Shown here: piece by piece, positions 53,199 to 63,887 of the stretch
Numbering within the stretch: position 1 is the stretch's first letter
Layout of the letters: every line of letters starts with the position of its first letter
Assembly (NCBI GenBank): GCA_963691705.1
Contig: OY829545.1
Coordinates: 18,551,569-18,615,568, forward strand
Direction: 5' to 3'
Length of the DNA stretch: 64,000 nucleotides
Source: Viola odorata
Taxonomy: Eukaryota; Streptophyta; Magnoliopsida; Malpighiales; Violaceae
Notes under the pieces: model-generated
Seen by the model: the letters and a program-made list of their open reading frames with translations, nothing else
Databases searched by the model: none
Told to the model about the DNA's origin: nothing
Made by a program: the position numbers and the translations under genes

Positions 53199-53628
53199 TT
53201 ATTGTTTATTTTTTAAGATCTGACTAAGAGTTAGATTCACTTCCAAATTTCTAGAAACTGAAATTTTCAATATAGCATGGTCCGATGGCGTACACATGAT
53301 CAGAAATTAACTGGTTTGCTTTGATTTTCGCAATTAATTTTGCATTATCCATTTTGCTGGTTATAACACTTTACTCTTTATTAAAGTAATATGATTATTT
53401 ATAATTTAATAGGTATTTTTATAATTCATACCTAACACTACATTTTAGAAAATAGTACGATTGTGTTAGGAATCTTAAGATATCTGTAAGTTCGATTTTA
53501 TTTTATTTTATAAACAGAAATGAGTTTCAAACTAGATAAATTAAATTCTCGTTATTAAAAAGAAAATAAAAAACAAAACAAAACAAATTAAAATTCGTTA
53601 CACTTAAGGTACAAAAACTATAATAAAT
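53199..53628. other. Spacer between transposons
   Basis: 430 bp of AT-rich DNA between two elements; nothing recognised. Confidence 0.4.
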
Positions 53629-54786
53629 GGTCAAATGGCATTTTCCTCCCTAAAATAACATTTTGTTTAATTTGATCCCTCTATTACTTCTAACTGGTTG
53701 AGGTTGATGACGTGCTATTTTTGAGTCACGCGGCGTGCAACTAACATGCGTTCTAAAGTATAATTTGTATATTTTGGTCCTTAAAGTATAACATTTTGGT
53801 CATTTTGTTTAATTTAGTATTTGACACGTGATATGTAACTTACACTGTTTATGGCACCACGGGGTCCCTAACGTTATTTTTTCATTTTAGTTGGTCATTA
53901 ATGGCAATTTTTGTTCAATTTAGTCCACAACGTTTGCATCGTTAACCGCCGGAGGTTCCTATTGTCATAACGGAGGTTAACAGCCGTTATCTCAAATATT
54001 TTAATGTTAAATTCAAAAAACTGCACAGTATCCGACCGCACTAGTTAGATTTTTCTGACTTTTTTATCTTCTTCTTATTTAAAATATTAGTTTTATTTTC
54101 AAAAAATAAATTAATAAAAAGTTAGAAAAACGAAAAAATCTTTCATAAATAAGAAAAAACTAACTATAGGCCCACTTAATTTTTTTACAAAAATTCACTT
54201 TAATCCTTTTCAAAAGAAAACTGTCCAACTGTCCAATTCTATTTCATTTACAGTATTAATCTATAAGAAAGTAATAATTAATCAAAATTGAAATTTGTTT
54301 TCTTCTAAATTTGCTATTAAGAAATTAAAACACCATAAAATTGTATAAAATTTATTTATATTTATTCAGAGTTTCAATTTTAAATTTTCCACCCTGGTTA
54401 ATATATATCCAGTCCATACCCTCTCCTCATCATAGCAACATACCTTTGCCACTAGGGATGGCAATGGGTACCCATACCGGGGGTATGGTTTGGGTATGGA
54501 TAATACCCGCATTTATAATTGCGGGTATAATTGGGTATGGTACCCGCACAATACTCGCAAAATACCCGCATTTTTTTCAACTTACTTGAAATTTTTTTTT
54601 TTTGGTTTTGTCTCTCTCCTCTTGCTTAATACTTTGAACAAAATAAATTAAAAATTATAAAAATATAATCTTTATTTCAAGATGAGTAATTAGACATCCA
54701 TTTTTCATATTTTTTTAAAATTTTTTTATAAATGGGTTTTACGGAATATGATGCTATAAAAAAATAATATAAATAAAATAAAATTA

Positions 54787-55048
54787 TACTCCCTCTGGTT
54801 TCTAATAAATGTCTTCCTCGCATCCCAATATTCAGTAGAGAACGCATATCGAGGAGGCCGGATGAGGCACTATTTGACCCAAAAAAAATCTGATTTTTTT
54901 TTAACGTACGTTAATCCTTAACGTACTTCCCAGCAAAAATTAGGGGCAAAATTGTCTCAAATAGTGAGTCTGCCGGCCATTTTAAGATACGTGCCGAAAC
55001 AGTAAAAGCAAAAGCTAAAACGACTATTGTAACGAACCGGAGGGAGTA
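54787..55048. mobile_element. Stowaway-like MITE nested in hAT
   Basis: 262 bp, TA-bounded, TIRs TACTCCCTCTGGTT / AACCGGAGGGAGTA. The interior (AACGTACGTTAATCC, GGGGCAAAATTGTCTCAAA, GATACGTGCC) matches the MITE at 12516-12692. Confidence 0.85.
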
Positions 55049-55190
55049 GTAAATTTTTACTTAATTATAAAAAAATAAAATTTGGTGAAATAATTTTATT
55101 AAGTTAAATAATAAATAAGTAAGTGTAATTGGATATCCATTACATACCCAATTGGGTATTGGGCATATTGGGTATGGATAATAATGGATA

Positions 55191-55857
55191 CAGTAGAAAC
55201 TCGATAAATTAATACTCGATTATTTAATAAACTCTCTAAGATAATATTTTTGACCGGTCCCGACTCGGGGATAGGGTGCTAAATTAATAATTCGCTAAAA
55301 TTATAAGATAATACATTTTTGATAATTTCTTTAGACCCCATATAAAATATAAATTAATAATTTCTTATATATAGCATATTACATGAATGATTTATATATA
55401 GCTTTTGAGTGAGACTTGGATTATCCTTGTTGTGCTTGCATAATGCTTTTCGAATCTCGTCTGTCATTGTTGTTTTTTTCACACCTTTAAGATGGGAAGC
55501 CATGTTGTGTGTATGATTTGTTTGTGTTAACCTACAGTATTTTGATCTTGTTTATATAGAAAATATTTTTAATGTCCATAAAGTGATACATTGAACACAA
55601 GAAGCATAATAAGGTGGGAGATTGAAGGTTTCTTTCAAATTTGGCCCTTCATTTGATATACAGTACATGCATTGTATACAATAATTACAGTAAATGGAAG
55701 CTTGAAAGGTGTTTGTAAACTAAGTATTTTACTATAAATTAATAAAATATTAATTAATATATAAATTAATAATTAATAATTTATCGATTAATTAATAACT
55801 CTTTTAATTAATAAATTTTGGTCGTCCCAAGTGTATTATTTTATAGAGTTTCTACTG
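55191..55857. mobile_element. Emigrant/pogo-type MITE nested in hAT
   Basis: 667 bp with TIRs CAGTAGAAACTCGATAAATT and inverse (GAGTTTCTACTG at the right), flanked by TA at 55189-55190 and 55858-55859. The ends fit the pogo/Emigrant (Lemi1-mobilised) consensus. No ORF of note. Confidence 0.8.
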
Positions 55858-56021
55858 TATTTAGTTGCGGGTATGAGTTGAATATTTATCCATACCCGCC
55901 CATACCCACTTTAACATACCCGACCAATTGCCATCCCTATGTGCCACGAATCAAAATCACACCTCCAATTCCAAATTAACCAAAAACCAGACCGACCCAG
56001 AAAGAAGAAAAAAGCAAAAAG

Positions 56022-56312
56022 ATGGGTATCATAGCAAAATCAAAGCAGCTTAACACCACCATCGCCGCCGCCGCCAACAACCACAACGAAAACAGAGGAA
56101 TGGGTTTGCACCTAGTCTTCTTCCCTGAAGACAACAACAACCCCACCACCACCACCACTTCCCCAATTTCTTCAACCCCCAATTCTTCTTCATCAAGAAC
56201 TATTAAAAGAACAAATTCCAACAACCCAATTCTCACAAAAACCCAATCCACCATCTCCATTTGCGTTCTTTTCCTGTTCCTCACTCTCCTCCTCTTCAGT
56301 CTCTCCACATAA
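56022..56312 (+). CDS. Gene-like cargo ORF inside transposon (96 aa, one TM)
   Basis: Open frame of 96 residues from ATG 56022. A purine-rich leader precedes it. The product has an Asn/Thr/Ser-rich middle and a C-terminal hydrophobic helix (TISICVLFLFLTLLLFSLS). The arrangement looks like the first exon of a type II membrane protein, such as a Golgi glycosyltransferase, cut off at the end of the anchor. It lies between the arms of the 53629-57459 element, so I read it as captured host DNA. A second short frame on the other strand, ATG 56496 down to a donor-like site at 56391, encodes a hydrophobic peptide. Neither is proven to be expressed. Confidence 0.4.
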   Translation: MGIIAKSKQLNTTIAAAANNHNENRGMGLHLVFFPEDNNNPTTTTTSPISSTPNSSSSRTIKRTNSNNPILTKTQSTISICVLFLFLTLLLFSLST

Positions 56313-57301
56313 CTTGATAAACTACATTATAAAGCACAAAACTAATTAGAAGATGCAAAAACAAGAAATGGGTCTTGTTGCAAAGTATGGTACCTGGATA
56401 AGAGAACCACCATGAAAAGTACCCCTCGCGGCGGCTATAGACTGGAAGATGAGCACCACCAGCTTCAATGCCCATTCAATAGCATACACCACCACCGTCC
56501 AACTCCAATCCATCCTCAACTCAGCAAACCCAAGTCTCTCCCTTTTCCTCTTTCACGCCTCCTCCTCGGTCTTTCATGCTAAATCGTTTTAGAATGGGAG
56601 GAAGAAGTAAAATTTAAATAGATTTGGGGGCAGTGATGGAAGGAAAAAATTAAGGAAAAAAAAAGATGAACTTAGGGTTTCTTTGATTTGGGGAAGATGA
56701 TAGAGCAGAGAGAGGGAGGAAGAAATGAATTTAATTTTTGGGTTTTTTTTGTTGCATAGCAGATTTGCAGTTCTTAAAACTCAATTACGGAAAAAATAAT
56801 GGTGAAATTGAAATTTAATTAAGAATTAACAAAAATATATAAAAAATAAAACTCAAATAATTATAATGAGAAATTAATTTCGTTTTTGAAATAATTAATA
56901 AAAAACATTATTTTGGAATTTTTTGGAATAAGATGTCAGATTTCTTGACATGTATGACTGATTACTATGCACTTTTTAAAATTTAATATTAAAATATTGG
57001 AGATAACGGCCGTTAACCTCCGTTATGACAATAGAGACCCCGACGGCTAATGGTGCAAATGTTGGGGACTAAATTGAACAAAAATCACCGTTAGGGACCA
57101 ACTAAAATAAAAATAATAACATTAGGAACCTCGTGGTGCCATAAACCTAACTTACACATCAGCACTTTAAGTCGATGAAAAACCTTAGAGAGATTAAGTT
57201 AAAAAAATCCTTACACTTTACGGATTAGATTAAACTAATTTACATTTTAGGGACCAAATTAAACTAATTTATATTTAGGGAATAGATTATATAAAGCTTT
57301 A

Positions 57302-57432
57302 TACTCCCTCCGGACCGCAATAACTGTCATTTTCCTACGGAATGTTACTGTACACTTTACTTTACTTTTTAATGTTTGCTTTACTGAATGTTACTGTTTC
57401 AGAAAGTCAATTAATATGGTCCAGAGGGAGTA
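57302..57432. mobile_element. Stowaway MITE inside the right TIR
   Basis: 131 bp, TA-bounded, TIRs TACTCCCTCCGGACC / GGTCCAGAGGGAGTA. It interrupts the right arm of the long-TIR element near its outer end. GAATGTTACTGT occurs twice inside. Confidence 0.88.
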
Positions 57433-57589
57433 CTTTACAGACCAAAAATGTCATTTAACTATAAATATCGTGTCAGAAGTGAAGGCGAGGAACAAAGCTT
57501 CGTGCTTTAAAACGTGCCTTATTTTAATTGCTTGAATGATAGTTTTCAATATTCCTACACCAAAATGATGATACAAGAATCTAATGATA

Positions 57590-60014
57590 CTAGTTAACAG
57601 TCTGGTTATCGTCTTCATTTACAAGAACATAAGCCTTGCTACAAACAAGATAATAGATCAAATTAGCAAAGGACAAACCAGCTAGAACCCAATAATAGTA
57701 ATCATAATGCCCTTTGTTGATATTGCTCGAAACCCAACTAATTTCCCCTCCTTTACCACTAAAATCATCGACACTTTTCAATATAAAACTCGCAACCAAA
57801 CTCGCAGCAGAATTTCCCAATCCAAGCAGATTAGTAGCGACACTTGCCATACTTTTCGGCAACTCTGCATAATAGAACTCATTCTGCCCAATCCCATTGA
57901 ACGCTTCCGCCACTCCAGCCAGGAAACGATTTGGAACCAGCCACATTGCAGACATTGGCACCACTGCTTTCGGGTCATCCGAGAACCCTTTCTCGATTGC
58001 AATTTCCCTCCTGACACGCTCAACAATCGCAAGCATAGGCATCGATAGGAACGAGAGCAGCATCCCATATCCCATCCTTTGTTTCTGGCTGAGCCGAGTT
58101 GGTTTCCCCCTCAACTTTGATGCTAAAGGTATAATTACAAGGTCATAGAGAGCAATACTTATCACTATGGAAATAAGCAAAAATGCCTGGAAGGATCCTG
58201 AAGGAATTTCAAACTTAGAAGTGATGTGTCTATCCATGCTGGATGCTTGGATTACAAGAAGAGAGCTTTGGTTTACAACAACAGCCATAATAATTCCTGT
58301 TGACCATATAGGGATTACCTTGATTACTGCTTTCAGCTCCTCTACTTGTTGTACTGTACAAAGGTTCCATGGATTTGAAGCAGCTTTTCCATCTGGCGTC
58401 AACTCCTCTTCCGGATTTAGAATAATGCAGGCTTTGTTTAGAAACCTTCACATAGTTTGAAAGGTTAGAAACCTTCCATAGTTTGAAAGGAAATCCGGAC
58501 ATAGTTTGAAAGGTTAGAAACCTTCCATAGTTTGAAAGGAAATCCGGTTAGTTTGCTATCAGGACATAAATTCACATAAAAATTTAACTACACAAACCTT
58601 AATTTTTCTGTTGGTTGGACTCGATTTGTGTCTCTTTGATGGTGATAGTGTATTTCATCCATGCTTGCTCGGATGGTAATTAATTTGATGTTCCACTTCT
58701 TGAATGAGGCAACAATTACCTGAGCAAATCCAGTGAGCAAGCTTGGCTTTGTCTTTGACTTGACATAAAATGGGGCAGCCAAGAAGAACGAAATAGTTGA
58801 CAAGAACATGAGCACAACAGGAACTCCAAAACCCACTTTCCATCCTAGAGCATCTTGAATGTAGACCACAAAAGTCATTGCAATGAGGACCGAAACCGTG
58901 CGAGTGAAATAGTACCAGCTGAAGAATGACTCTAAAGCTGCATTGTTTTTAAGGTTCTTGTCCTTTTGGTCCAATTGCTCAATACCAAATGCCATGGAAG
59001 CTGACCTTATGCCTCCAACTCCAATGGACATGACAGCAAAACAAGTGTATAAGAACATAAGCTGTAATCTGGTAGCAGGTTCGCATTTGGCATTAGCTTC
59101 TGCACAAGGAGCTGGCCTTGCTTGTGGTATTGCACTTGTTAACCACAATAGAAAAATTCCCTGTGCCAAAATAATCAGTTAGCTAAACTAATTTAGAAAG
59201 GAAACAAAACAGAATCAACAACCTTCAGGTTATAATCAAGAATATGAACGCTCGGATCGAAGTAATGCACGATAGGAACACGACTAGAGGTTTAAACCCG
59301 ACACCTAACTATCTATATAGTTCGTAGGAAGTATAATTGAGCTACAAGCTCGTCGCCTGAAATTAAATTTGACAACTTCTTTATTTTCAAAAAAGAAAAA
59401 GTCAAGAATTATAAGTTATAACCATCAACAAATTGCTACTTTGTATGACAATAACAATAATGCAATTATCATCTGCCTAGCTACAAATGTTCTGTTGTTT
59501 GCTAGATTATTTACATTGAGAACTAGTAAATTATTAATAAATAAATAAATGAGAAGATTTAGTAATTACCAAGAGGTTAATGATAGAACCGGCGCCAATG
59601 ATGCGATACCGACCTATGCAAGAATCCGCAAGGAAAGCTCCAATGACTGGGGTGAGAAAGGAGGCAGATGACCAAATTAACACGATCTGGGCCGAATGGG
59701 CCGTTTCCATATGATAATCTCTAGTCAAATACAGTATCATATTTTGTGTAAGCCCAAAATTTGCCACACTCTCCAATGCTTCATTTGCTGCCCAATTATT
59801 ATCAATATTTAGAGACAAAAAATGATAAAACCAAGAACATAACAAAAAATTTTCTTAAAAAAAAAAATAATAATAAATAAGATGAAAGTGGTTTTTGGGG
59901 CTTACCAATGATGAAGGGTATGGTTCTGAAGCCACCCTTTGGATTTGGATTTGGATTGCTCAAAAATGGTTCCTTGATCATCTTGGTTTCATCTGATTCT
60001 GATGGATTCTCCAT
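57590..60014 (-). CDS. NPF1.3: NRT1/PTR family (NPF1-type) transporter
   Basis: Four exons on the minus strand: 59906-60014, 59570-59787, 58598-59160 and 57590-58445, giving 581 residues. The usual NPF layout of 12 membrane helices with a central loop is visible. Motifs include NFGLTQNMILYLTRDY in helix 1-2, GAFLADSCIGRYR, the FGIEQLDQKD loop and FFSWYYF. The C-terminal half has IPIWSTGIIMAVVV and the NEFYYAELPKSMASVATNLLGLG block. NPF proteins move nitrate, peptides, hormones or glucosinolates with protons. The substrate here is unknown. The helix-1 ExxER/K motif reads E-A-L-E-S (residues 39-43), so the basic residue is absent. The last intron is short (58446-58597) and is largely a 49-bp tandem duplication. 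NPF1.3 is suggested by remembered Arabidopsis gene order next to EMC1. Confidence 0.9.
58450..58547. repeat. 49-bp tandem duplication in NPF intron 3
   Basis: Two identical 49-bp units (58450-58498, 58499-58547), each with a smaller internal repeat of CATAGTTTGAAAGG. They fill most of the 152-bp intron beside its acceptor. Confidence 0.9.
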
Positions 60015-62138
60015 TTTTATCTGCTTTTATTCTTAGAGGAAGAAGAGAGAGAGAGAGAGGAGAGGAGAGGAGGAGAGGGGACTGAGCTAAGAAGTAAGTA
60101 CAAGGAGGGACATAAAATGCTAACATAGGAACGATCGTGATTAATTATTTAATTAGTTATGTTGTTTTCTGATCAATAGTACGTGGTTTCATCATTGATG
60201 ATTTAACAATGGAGAAAAAACATATCTTTTTTAACTTTTACACTTTTTTAGATATTTTAAATTCGAGCTACTTTATATATGCAGTTATATTAAAACTAAT
60301 GAAGTTTAAACATAACATAAAAATATTCTTCATTGCCTCAATGAATACAGGAAGATAGGACAAGTTTAGCAGGTTTAGATTCATAGTGTAAATGCATAAC
60401 AGAGTTAATTAGCGTGAGGATCGAGCAAAATTAATTTTTTCTCATTATCGAAAAATACGTGTCGTCTATTGGTATGTGATGTAGAAACTATTTTATTTCG
60501 TGCCTTTTGCGTTTCGTAAGTGATAGTCAATCTTTCTCCTTGAACAGTAAACGTTTGTTAAGTCTGGAGAATTTTCGATTTTTCCCAAATCGGATTCCTT
60601 CTAGTAAAATTGGAACTTTCAAAGCAAGTGACGTTGAATGCAACACCAGACAGAGAAATTCACCTCTACAAATATTCTAAACAATAAATTTCTCTCCTCT
60701 CTAATATTTTAACCTTCATTGTTGATTCATTTCATAATCCTTTCATCTTCCATCAATCATCCATGGGTCGAAAAGACGAGCCGGCCATCGGAGTTCCGTA
60801 CTTCGTATCGGCGAGAACCAGTACTAAGCTGGAATGATCCCGCCAAACGCCATTTTTGGAAATCCGAAGGGATACCCGATTCAGCATACCATGTATCTGT
60901 TAGAAAAAATCTCCCATTTTGGATCGAACAGAAAAATAAAACAGATACACGACACGGAGAATTTACGTGAAAAACTTCAAACGAGGAAAAACCACGAGAC
61001 AAATATAAGAATTTTATTAAACAAGAAGAAAAATAATATAATAGGTTATCTCTCAAACTCAAATCTCAAATATTTAGAATACACTCACTCGAGATATGAA
61101 ATCAATCCACCCATTATTTTTATCTCACAATTCTCACTTTTCTCTCTGTCCACACCCTCTTTCAATTGCACTCGGTTGCAATTGATCTGCCTCCACTTCC
61201 AAAGCATCTATCTATAAATGCAGTATCATACAAACAAAATGTGAAAAAGAAAAAGTCAAAGATGGAAAAGTTGCACATGAATTAATTGGAAGTCAATTAA
61301 TTCAATTTTGTTGTTGCCAAAATAATACGTCTTCTTCCACTCTCTTTTCAATTGTGTGCCTAGCTACTACTTCTAGCTTCTTCTTTTTTTTTTTTTTAAT
61401 TTCGACAATAAAAACGTCTAATTTTACAACATCCAATTAATTGTTTGACTCCACACGGAGCCGACAGTTGGGCAACCAATATGAGCTGGACCCAACAGTA
61501 TCGGGACACACCTGCTCCCTTTAACTGCGTCTATTGCGGTGATTCTGGTGTTACCATCATTAGGTAATTTCTTTCCCCATTTCTCTTGCTTGTTACAATT
61601 TATCCCTTAAAGTTTTTTGTTAGTTGTTGAATGGGTAAGCTGTACTATTTAGTGAAACTAGATAGTTTGGGCACGTGCGTTGCACGTGCGGCAATTTTTA
61701 ATATGAAATTAAATTATTTAATTTAGATATTGTTTATAAATTAATTTTGGTCATTTGAAATAGATAATGTCACTATTTAAATATTGTTCTAAAACAATAT
61801 AACCGAACATATAAATCATTAAGCATACTAATAATAATTATTAATAGATAATATAGCTTAATAGTATTTAAATATTGTTCTAAAGTATTATAACCAACCA
61901 TATAAATTGTTAAGCATACTAATAATAATTATTAATTATAAAGTTTTTTTACAATTTTTCTTGCTTTTTCATTATGGGCTCATACTCATATAATTTATCA
62001 AATTTCTTGTTCTTGAGTATTGCTCACTTCCTTGTCTCATTTTTGCCTTCAGCCTTTTCTTCAATGAGTATCGGTGTGGGCAAAATAATTACTTCCTCAT
62101 CTTATTTTTTGTCTCTTTTCTTTTTCGGCTTGGCTAAT
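60015..62138. other. Intergenic region with possible LTR remnant and tandem repeat
   Basis: About 2.1 kb. It begins with the NPF leader, which has a GA repeat near 60040-60080. Near 60898-61020, text such as TGTTAGAAAAAATCTCCC and GAATTTACGTGAAAAAC resembles part of a Copia-type LTR, but no paired end was found. A diverged direct duplication of about 70 bp lies at 61773-61846 and 61863-61937. A candidate exon lies at 61481-61563 (separate entry). Confidence 0.45.
61481..61563 (+). CDS. Possible first exon of an unidentified gene
   Basis: ATG 61481 opens 27 full codons with a CxxC pair (FNCVYCGDSG) and reaches a consensus donor (AG|GTAATTT) at 61563/61564. Base composition is clearly less AT-rich than its surroundings. 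No downstream exon can be joined with confidence because transposon DNA follows. I do not recognise the protein. It may be a broken gene or chance. Confidence 0.25.
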
Positions 62139-63833
62139 TGATAGCATGTTTTTATGCACGATTTTCTCCCCATTTTCTCACCCATTTAAGGCATGATTCT
62201 GCTAATTTACCATTGTTTTCATTACTTTTGCAGATTTAGGCCCAAAATGGGAGTTTATGCGAAAAGATGCATTTTGGGGGCATTTTGTGCAGTTTTGAGC
62301 TTCAAGACCCAGAGTCGAGGTCCCGAGCCCAAACAACGTTCAAGGTCCGAATCGGATTCACCATTCGGGACCCCGAAGGGCGAAGAATGACTTTTCCACG
62401 TGTCATCTCGCCAGAGCTTCCATATGCCTCCTCTGACACTGTTCCTGCAGTCTATACTGACCACCAAATACCTACCGCTCTGACCAAGTCAGCCCTTGAG
62501 CCCAGTCCAGACCTGCCAAAGCTGGAAAAATCAGACAGCTTTATGCTTTTCCAGCTTTGTGCTTTAAGGAGCATGGATCCACTTCTTTAGGCTTTCAATT
62601 AATGCATTTTGTCCCTAGTTTTAGGCTGAAGATATTTTGTGCTTAGAGCTCTACTATATAAAGGGCATCTAAGATTAGTTTAGATGATCTCTTTTATCTA
62701 TCTCTCACTTCATAGTGTAATTTTCGGAATTAGTAGAATTAGTTTTTCTTAGACTTCTCTCTAGTTTATCTCTCTAGTTCTTGTTAGCTCCCTTCATCCT
62801 TGCCGCCGGGCTTCAAACAGATTTTAGTAACAAAGTTTTCTTCCTTTAATCTATTTATTTACTTGCTATGCTTTCTTCAATTATTATTTGTTTAATTTCA
62901 AGTATGAGTAGCTAAATCTTTAATTCTTAGCAAGGGTGATTCAAGGGTTGCAAGGGCAGATTCGAGGCCTAAATGCATTTAATACATTCTTGATGCCATA
63001 TTCAATTATTCATCATTTTAATTACATCTTTACATAATTTAAATTGAGGTCTGATCAACTGATAATTATCTTGTGTAAGTACTGCCATTTATGTGATGAA
63101 TACGGAAGGAAAATTGCATGAAATAAGTAGGCATCTATTTAGTCTTGACTGCGCTGAAGTGGTCTCGAATAGATAGGGTGGGTAGTTGATTAGAGCAAGG
63201 TCACGAGTCTGACAAACTGAGGGACTCTTGGCTCTAGATCTGTCTTTTCTTAGCTTCATGGGCGGTTTGAGTATGGCCCTCCCGCATTCGTGCCTGGAGG
63301 GATGGCAAACCGTCAAGACTACCTCATATGTGGAAACGAGGGGTAGTTTCTCTTAAGAGAAAAGTAGGGGATATCCGAGGAATCTGGTCCCCATGTCATT
63401 TCTATGATGTCTTGAATAGAATACCCTTGAGCCGATGACAACCTGGTCCCGAACGCAACCCAAGAATACCTTTGCTGAGAATCTCCCTATAATCGATTAT
63501 CTGTTCTCATTTCTCCTCTGTTTATTTATTTCTGGATTTATTTGCTAATTGCTTTATTTTACCATTCGGGACCACGAACGTGACATTCGGGACCCCGAAT
63601 ACTGCTTTCCTAGATAGAAATTGTTAGCTCCCAAAATCTGCCTTGGCTAACTCGTTTAACCAAGTAAAACCCCCCCTGATTGTTACTTTTTGTGCATTTC
63701 ACCCCCGAATACATTCAAGGCCTTAGATCAGTCTCTCACAATCCCTGTGTTCGACCCTGACTACCACTGTACACATTATCTCTTGTGCACACACATTTTC
63801 AGGCATTATAAATCTTCATTTGGCTGACGACCA
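62139..63833 (+). mobile_element. 5' LTR of an Athila-like Ty3/Gypsy retrotransposon
   Basis: About 1.7 kb running from TGATAGCATG to GACGACCA, directly before a primer-binding site. A TATATAAAG promoter-like box is at about 62654, a reasonable start for the R region. The LTR contains repeated ATTCGGGACC / CCCGAA motifs (62366, 63565, 63585). The left border is inferred from the TG start and the family's usual LTR size. The other LTR lies outside the window. Confidence 0.75.
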
Positions 63834-63836
63834 AAT

Positions 63837-63855
63837 TGGCGCCGTTGCCGGGGAT
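63837..63855 (+). promoter_or_regulatory. Retrotransposon primer-binding site (tRNA-Asp)
   Basis: TGGCGCCGTTGCCGGGGAT is complementary to the 3' end of plant tRNA-Asp, the primer used by Athila/Tat-type Ty3/Gypsy elements. It sits three bases after the LTR end and would prime minus-strand DNA synthesis. Confidence 0.9.
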
Positions 63856-63887
63856 TGTTTCAAGACTGATTTAATTTTCTTGTTTGT

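Larger units (their letters stand above)
54453..55939. mobile_element. hAT-type element nested in the long-TIR element
   Basis: Perfect 13-bp TIRs (TAGGGATGGCAAT and its inverse at 55927-55939), subterminal GGGTATGG / CATACCC repeats on both sides, and an 8-bp target duplication with one mismatch (TTTGCCAC at 54445-54452, TGTGCCAC at 55940-55947). No transposase. It carries two further insertions (54787-55048 and 55191-55857). Confidence 0.85.
53629..57459. mobile_element. Long-TIR (MULE-like) element, host of a nested transposon stack
   Basis: The left arm (53629 to about 54060) is inverted in the right arm (about 56960-57459, interrupted by a Stowaway). Shared text includes GGCACCACG, TTGTTCAATTTAGTCC, TTGTCATAACGGAGGTTAAC and GCCGTTATCT. 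Arms are about 430 bp. ACTATAA-like sequence flanks both outer ends, but no perfect target duplication was found, so the class (MULE) is inferred from TIR length. Between the arms lie gene-like cargo (55950-56600) and a hAT insertion. Confidence 0.75.

Noticed and set aside
55976..56308. 110-codon minus-strand frame rich in Val/Leu/Glu
   Set aside because: Antisense shadow of the 56022-56312 frame; composition comes from the Asn/Thr repeats on the other strand.
60898..61440. Solo Copia-type LTR
   Set aside because: The start resembles one, but no matching 3' end and no 5-bp target duplication could be found.
62193..62590. Plus-strand frames of 65-107 codons
   Set aside because: They lie in the retrotransposon LTR and show no conserved protein.
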